Origin: Mongoliimonas terrestris
Lineage (GTDB): Bacteria > Pseudomonadota > Alphaproteobacteria > Rhizobiales > Pleomorphomonadaceae
Direction: 5' to 3'
Assembly: GCF_001927285.1 (NCBI RefSeq)
Contig: NZ_MSIG01000009.1
Coordinates: 124,001-188,000, forward strand
DNA: 64,000 bases
Shown one piece after another: positions 61,073-64,000 of this stretch (position 1 is the first letter of the stretch; each line of letters opens with the position of its first letter). The notes beneath the pieces were generated by a model. That model did no database searches. It was not told the origin of the DNA and was given only the letters and a program-made list of their open reading frames with translations. Both the position numbers and the translations under genes were made by a program.

Positions 61073-61851
61073 CCGCCGACGACGCCGACCCGCCCGACGA
61101 CGAGGCCCGCGGCCCCGAAGACGATCCTGCCGGCGACACCGCCGAGGAGCGGCGCCTCTTCGCCCATCGCATCGCCGAGGCGCTGCTCTTCGCCTCCGCC
61201 ACCCCCCTCTCGGAAGCCGCGCTCGCCGCCCGCATGCCGGCGGGCGTGCCGGTCGCCGCCGTGATGGCCGACCTGCAGGCGCTCTATGCCGGACGCGGCG
61301 TCCAGCTCGTCCGGGTCGGCGGCCAGTGGATGTTCCGCACCGCCGACGACCTCGGCTTCCTCCTCCGCCACGAAGCCCGCGAGCAGCGCAAGCTCTCCCG
61401 CGCCGCCCTGGAGACCCTCGCCATCGTGGCCTACCACCAGCCGGTCACCCGCGCCGAGGTGGAGGAGATTCGCGGCGTCAGCACTGTGAAGGGCTCCATG
61501 GACGTGCTGATGGAAGTGGGCTGGGTCCGCATGCGTGGCCGGCGCCGTTCGCCCGGGCGGCCGGTCACCTACGGCACCACCGAGGCCTTCCTGATCCACT
61601 TCGGCCTCGACAGCCTCTCCGATCTCCCCGGCCTCGACGAGTTGCGCGGGGCCGGTCTCCTGGAGGGCAACATCCCGCCGGGCTTCTCCATCCCGACCCC
61701 GCGCGACGAGGGCCTTCGCGCCGACGAGGAGCCGCTCGACGACGTCGACCCCGACGAGGGGGATTTCGACCCCGGCGACAGGGACGAGGACACATCGAAC
61801 GACGGCAATCGATCGCGACCCGACCGCGACGACGGGGACGACGACGGCTGA
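61069..61851 (+). CDS. scpB: Segregation and condensation protein B
   Basis: Winged-helix partner of ScpA in the SMC complex, 260 residues. Core: RIAEALLFASATPLSEAALA, RKLSRAALETLAIVAYHQPV, EEIRGVSTVKGSMDVLMEVG and RPVTYGTTEAFLIHFGLDS, all typical ScpB segments. An acidic N-terminal leader and a very acidic C-terminal tail of about 50 residues (DDVDPDEGDFDPGDRDEDTS) flank it. The start is GTG 61069, overlapping the scpA stop by 4 bp. tatA normally follows in relatives; an ABC ATPase gene intervenes here. Confidence 0.94.
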   Translation: MTADDADPPDDEARGPEDDPAGDTAEERRLFAHRIAEALLFASATPLSEAALAARMPAGVPVAAVMADLQALYAGRGVQLVRVGGQWMFRTADDLGFLLRHEAREQRKLSRAALETLAIVAYHQPVTRAEVEEIRGVSTVKGSMDVLMEVGWVRMRGRRRSPGRPVTYGTTEAFLIHFGLDSLSDLPGLDELRGAGLLEGNIPPGFSIPTPRDEGLRADEEPLDDVDPDEGDFDPGDRDEDTSNDGNRSRPDRDDGDDDG

Positions 61852-62095
61852 GCGGACCGCCGGGAGGGGTCGGAGACGCGCGTGTCGGCTTCATCCCCGC
61901 TACATCCGGCGACATGGCCGCTTCGTAGCGGCTACATCGCTGCCGAGAAGCCGGAAAACCGCGCTCAAACAACCTTGTTGCAGCGCGACGTAACCCCCAC
62001 ATCCGGGCTTCGTAGGCTACAGGTTATGCGTCGGTTGCGCGTTTCTGCGGCTTCGCAACGGGATACAAGCTGGTAGAACCCGCTGGACGGATCCG

Positions 62096-63232
62096 ATGGA
62101 AGACAGCCCGCGCCTCATGCCCGATCTCGCCGCCAAGAACGCCGCCGCCGACCTGCCGGACTGGGGCCAGCGGGGCACCGCGCCGGCCATCATCGCCTCA
62201 AGGCTGACCTTCGAGGCGGTCACCCACGCCTATGACGGCGTGCCCTCCCTGAAGGGCGTTTCTCTCGACGTGGCGCCTGGAGAAATCGTTTGCCTTCTGG
62301 GTCATTCCGGATGCGGAAAGACCACGCTCCTGCGCATCGTCGCCGGCTTGGAGCAGCCCTCCAGCGGCCGCGTCAGCATCGACGGCGTCGAGATGGCCGG
62401 CCCGCAGCGCTTCGTGCCGCCGGAGAAGCGCGGCGTCGGCCTGATGTTCCAGGACTACGCCCTCTTCCCGCACCTGACGATTCTCGCCAACGTCATGTTC
62501 GGCCTCACCTTTCTGGATCGCCCCGCGGCCGAACGCGCGGCCCGCGCCGCCCTTGGCCGGGTCGGGCTGGAGGCCTACGCCGACGACTATCCCCATGCGC
62601 TTTCCGGCGGCGAGCAGCAGCGGGTGGCGCTCGCCCGCGCCATCGTCCCCCGTCCGTCCGTTCTCCTCATGGACGAACCTTTTTCCGGCCTCGACCGGCG
62701 CCTCCGCGACAACGTCCGGGACGAGACCATCGCCGTCCTCCGCGAGACCCGCGCCACCGCGCTCGTGGTCACCCACGACCCGGAGGAGGCCATGCGGATG
62801 GCCGACCGGATCGCCCTCATGCGCGGCGGCGTGCTCGTCCAGATCGGCACGGCGGAAGACCTCTACGCCCGCCCGGTCGACCTCTTCGCCGCCCGATTCT
62901 TCTCTGAAGTCAACGTGATACCGGGTGTCGCCCAGGCCGGCTCGGTGGCGACCGCGCTCGGCCGCTTCGCCGCGCCCGGCTTTGCGGACGGGGCCGCCGT
63001 GGACGTCTGCGTCCGCCTCCCGGGCCTCCTCCTCGACCCGCCGGAGGGCGGCACTCCGGGCCGGGTGCTCCGACAGCGCTTCCTCGGCGAGGTCTGCCTG
63101 GTGGAGGTGGTCGTCGACGGCCTCGACCGGCCGCTGAAGGCCAGGATGCGGGCACCGGCGGCGCCCTATGCGGTCGGCACGGACGTTTTCGTCGGCACGG
63201 ATCCCCGAGACGTCCTCGTATTTTCCCGATGA
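62096..63232 (+). CDS. ABC transporter ATP-binding protein, FbpC-like, orphan
   Basis: 378-residue ABC ATPase with a C-terminal regulatory TOBE-like domain, closest in look to iron(III)/polyamine-type import ATPases. Walker A is LLGHSGCGKTTLLRIVAGLE (about 68–87), followed by MFQDYALFPHLTILANVMFG, the signature LSGGEQQRVALARAIVPRPS, Walker B VLLMDEPFSGLDRRLRD and the switch His in ALVVTHDPEEAMRMADRIAL. No permease or binding-protein gene lies next to it, so substrate and partners are unknown. The ATG at 62096 has no clear ribosome-binding site. It sits between scpB and tatA, which are normally adjacent. Confidence 0.88.
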   Translation: MEDSPRLMPDLAAKNAAADLPDWGQRGTAPAIIASRLTFEAVTHAYDGVPSLKGVSLDVAPGEIVCLLGHSGCGKTTLLRIVAGLEQPSSGRVSIDGVEMAGPQRFVPPEKRGVGLMFQDYALFPHLTILANVMFGLTFLDRPAAERAARAALGRVGLEAYADDYPHALSGGEQQRVALARAIVPRPSVLLMDEPFSGLDRRLRDNVRDETIAVLRETRATALVVTHDPEEAMRMADRIALMRGGVLVQIGTAEDLYARPVDLFAARFFSEVNVIPGVAQAGSVATALGRFAAPGFADGAAVDVCVRLPGLLLDPPEGGTPGRVLRQRFLGEVCLVEVVVDGLDRPLKARMRAPAAPYAVGTDVFVGTDPRDVLVFSR

Positions 63233-63337
63233 GACCCCACATGCTCGGGGTCAAAGGGGTTTTGTTGCGGTGCCAATCCCTTTGTGCAATGGTGCCGGCC
63301 AAATCAAGGGCACCGCTTCAGCGGGGAGTTTCGAGGT

Positions 63338-63580
63338 ATGGGTTCGTTCAGCATCTGGCACTGGCTCATCGTGCTGGTGGTCGTGCTTCTTCTCTTCGGC
63401 CGTGGCAAAATTCCTGAGCTCGCGGGTGATTTTGCGAAGGGCATCAAGAACTTCAAGAAGGGCCTCGCCGACAAGGACGACGAGACTGCCGAGGTCGCCA
63501 AGCCGGTGGACATGAGGACGCTCGACCACAAGCCGGCCGATCCGATCGCCGGCAAGACGCAGGACGTCAACAAGGCCTGA
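63338..63580 (+). CDS. tatA: Sec-independent protein translocase TatA
   Basis: Pore-forming subunit of the twin-arginine translocase, 80 residues. N-terminal membrane span [20 protein letters not shown] with the typical [20 protein letters not shown] hinge and amphipathic helix, then a charged tail. The ATG at 63338 follows GGGGAGTTTCGAGGT. Clients in this window could include the L,D-transpeptidase with the twin-arginine signal. Followed by tatB after 76 bp containing a small hairpin (GCGGGC / GCCCGC, 63611–63629). Confidence 0.95.
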   Translation: MGSFSIWHWLIVLVVVLLLFGRGKIPELAGDFAKGIKNFKKGLADKDDETAEVAKPVDMRTLDHKPADPIAGKTQDVNKA

Positions 63581-63656
63581 TCGGTCCTCCAGAGGGGGGC
63601 GTGGACGCGGGCGGGCTTCAGAGGCCCGCGCGTAACGCCCGTGCGGACGTCACGTC

Positions 63657-64000
63657 ATGTTTGAAATCGGTTGGACGGAAATCATGGTGATCGCCGTGGT
63701 GGCGATCGTGGTCGTCGGCCCGAAGGATCTGCCGCGGCTCTTGCGCACGGTCGGTCGCTTCATCGGTCAGGCCCGTCGCATGGCCGGCGATTTTCAGTCG
63801 CAGTTCAACGCCGCGCTCCGGGAAGCCGAGCGCGAGGTCGATCTCCTGGAGACCAAGAAGAACCTGGAGTCGATCAACCCGCTGTCCGAGGTCAAATCCG
63901 CCCTCGACCCGGTGCGATCGATCGGCAACGACATCAAGCGCGACCTGAACCAGATCGGCGCGGCCCCCATGGCCTCGCCAACCCCGACCGCATCGGACGC
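63657..64000 (+). CDS. tatB: Sec-independent protein translocase TatB, truncated by window end
   Basis: About 114 residues are visible. N-terminal span [20 protein letters not shown], the [20 protein letters not shown] amphipathic helix and [20 protein letters not shown] match TatB, the substrate receptor with TatC. The start is ATG 63657. The C-terminal low-complexity tail and the expected tatC lie outside the window. Confidence 0.93.
   Translation, partial: MFEIGWTEIMVIAVVAIVVVGPKDLPRLLRTVGRFIGQARRMAGDFQSQFNAALREAEREVDLLETKKNLESINPLSEVKSALDPVRSIGNDIKRDLNQIGAAPMASPTPTASD

Overview
The window comes from a high-GC alphaproteobacterium, almost certainly a methylotrophic member of the Hyphomicrobiales (Rhizobiales). 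Two things point there. First, two housekeeping gene blocks have the order usual in rhizobial relatives: UDGb–NYN–rpoZ–rel…acpS–lepB–rnc–era–recO, and exoR…xthA…erpA–dgt–argS–SPOR–nagZ–scpA–scpB–tatA–tatB. Second, a complete tetrahydromethanopterin (H4MPT) formaldehyde-oxidation island lies between those blocks. A Methylobacterium/Methylobrevis/Pleomorphomonas-like host is plausible, but I cannot fix the genus from sequence alone.

Layout. 1–12672: glycogen metabolism (glgP on the minus strand; glgC, glgA, glgX, pgm on the plus strand), interrupted by an aminotransferase–prmB pair and an L,D-transpeptidase. 12673–17294: intergenic palindromic repeats, a ccdAB-type toxin–antitoxin pair, recG, and an EamA transporter. 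17239–21186: a small membrane protein behind a LexA-type SOS promoter, then dnaE. 21187–28874: repeat array, UDGb, NYN nuclease, rpoZ, rel, a long repeat tract with a 40-C homopolymer, a DUF2062 protein and acpS. 28898–33448: a HEAT-like protein, then lepB–rnc–era–recO. 33772–48179: methylotrophy island. The fhcB-A-D-C genes and pcd are on the minus strand. mptG, mtdB, an ATP-grasp gene, mch, a RimK-like ligase, a CitG-like gene and fae are on the plus strand, followed by a HisA-like gene (minus) and an MfnF-like gene (plus). 48857–64000: exoR, a glycosyltransferase, xthA, a methyltransferase-like gene, erpA, dgt, argS, a SPOR protein, nagZ, scpAB, an orphan ABC ATPase, tatA and a truncated tatB.

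How it works together. Fae condenses formaldehyde with H4MPT, MtdB oxidises methylene-H4MPT, Mch hydrolyses methenyl-H4MPT, and the Fhc complex transfers the formyl group to methylofuran and releases formate. MptG and several poorly characterised neighbours (two ATP-grasp proteins, HisA-like, CitG-like, hydantoinase-like) probably make the two C1 carriers. GlgC/GlgA/GlgX/GlgP/Pgm form a glycogen synthesis and mobilisation set, without a branching enzyme here.

The most unusual material is non-coding. A family of about 90–125-bp two-hairpin palindromes (core GTCATGGTCCG…CGGACCA) occurs at least 18 times as full or half copies, often in tandem and mixed with two other palindrome families. The most promising gene-level lead is the uncharacterised SOS-controlled small membrane protein just upstream of dnaE.
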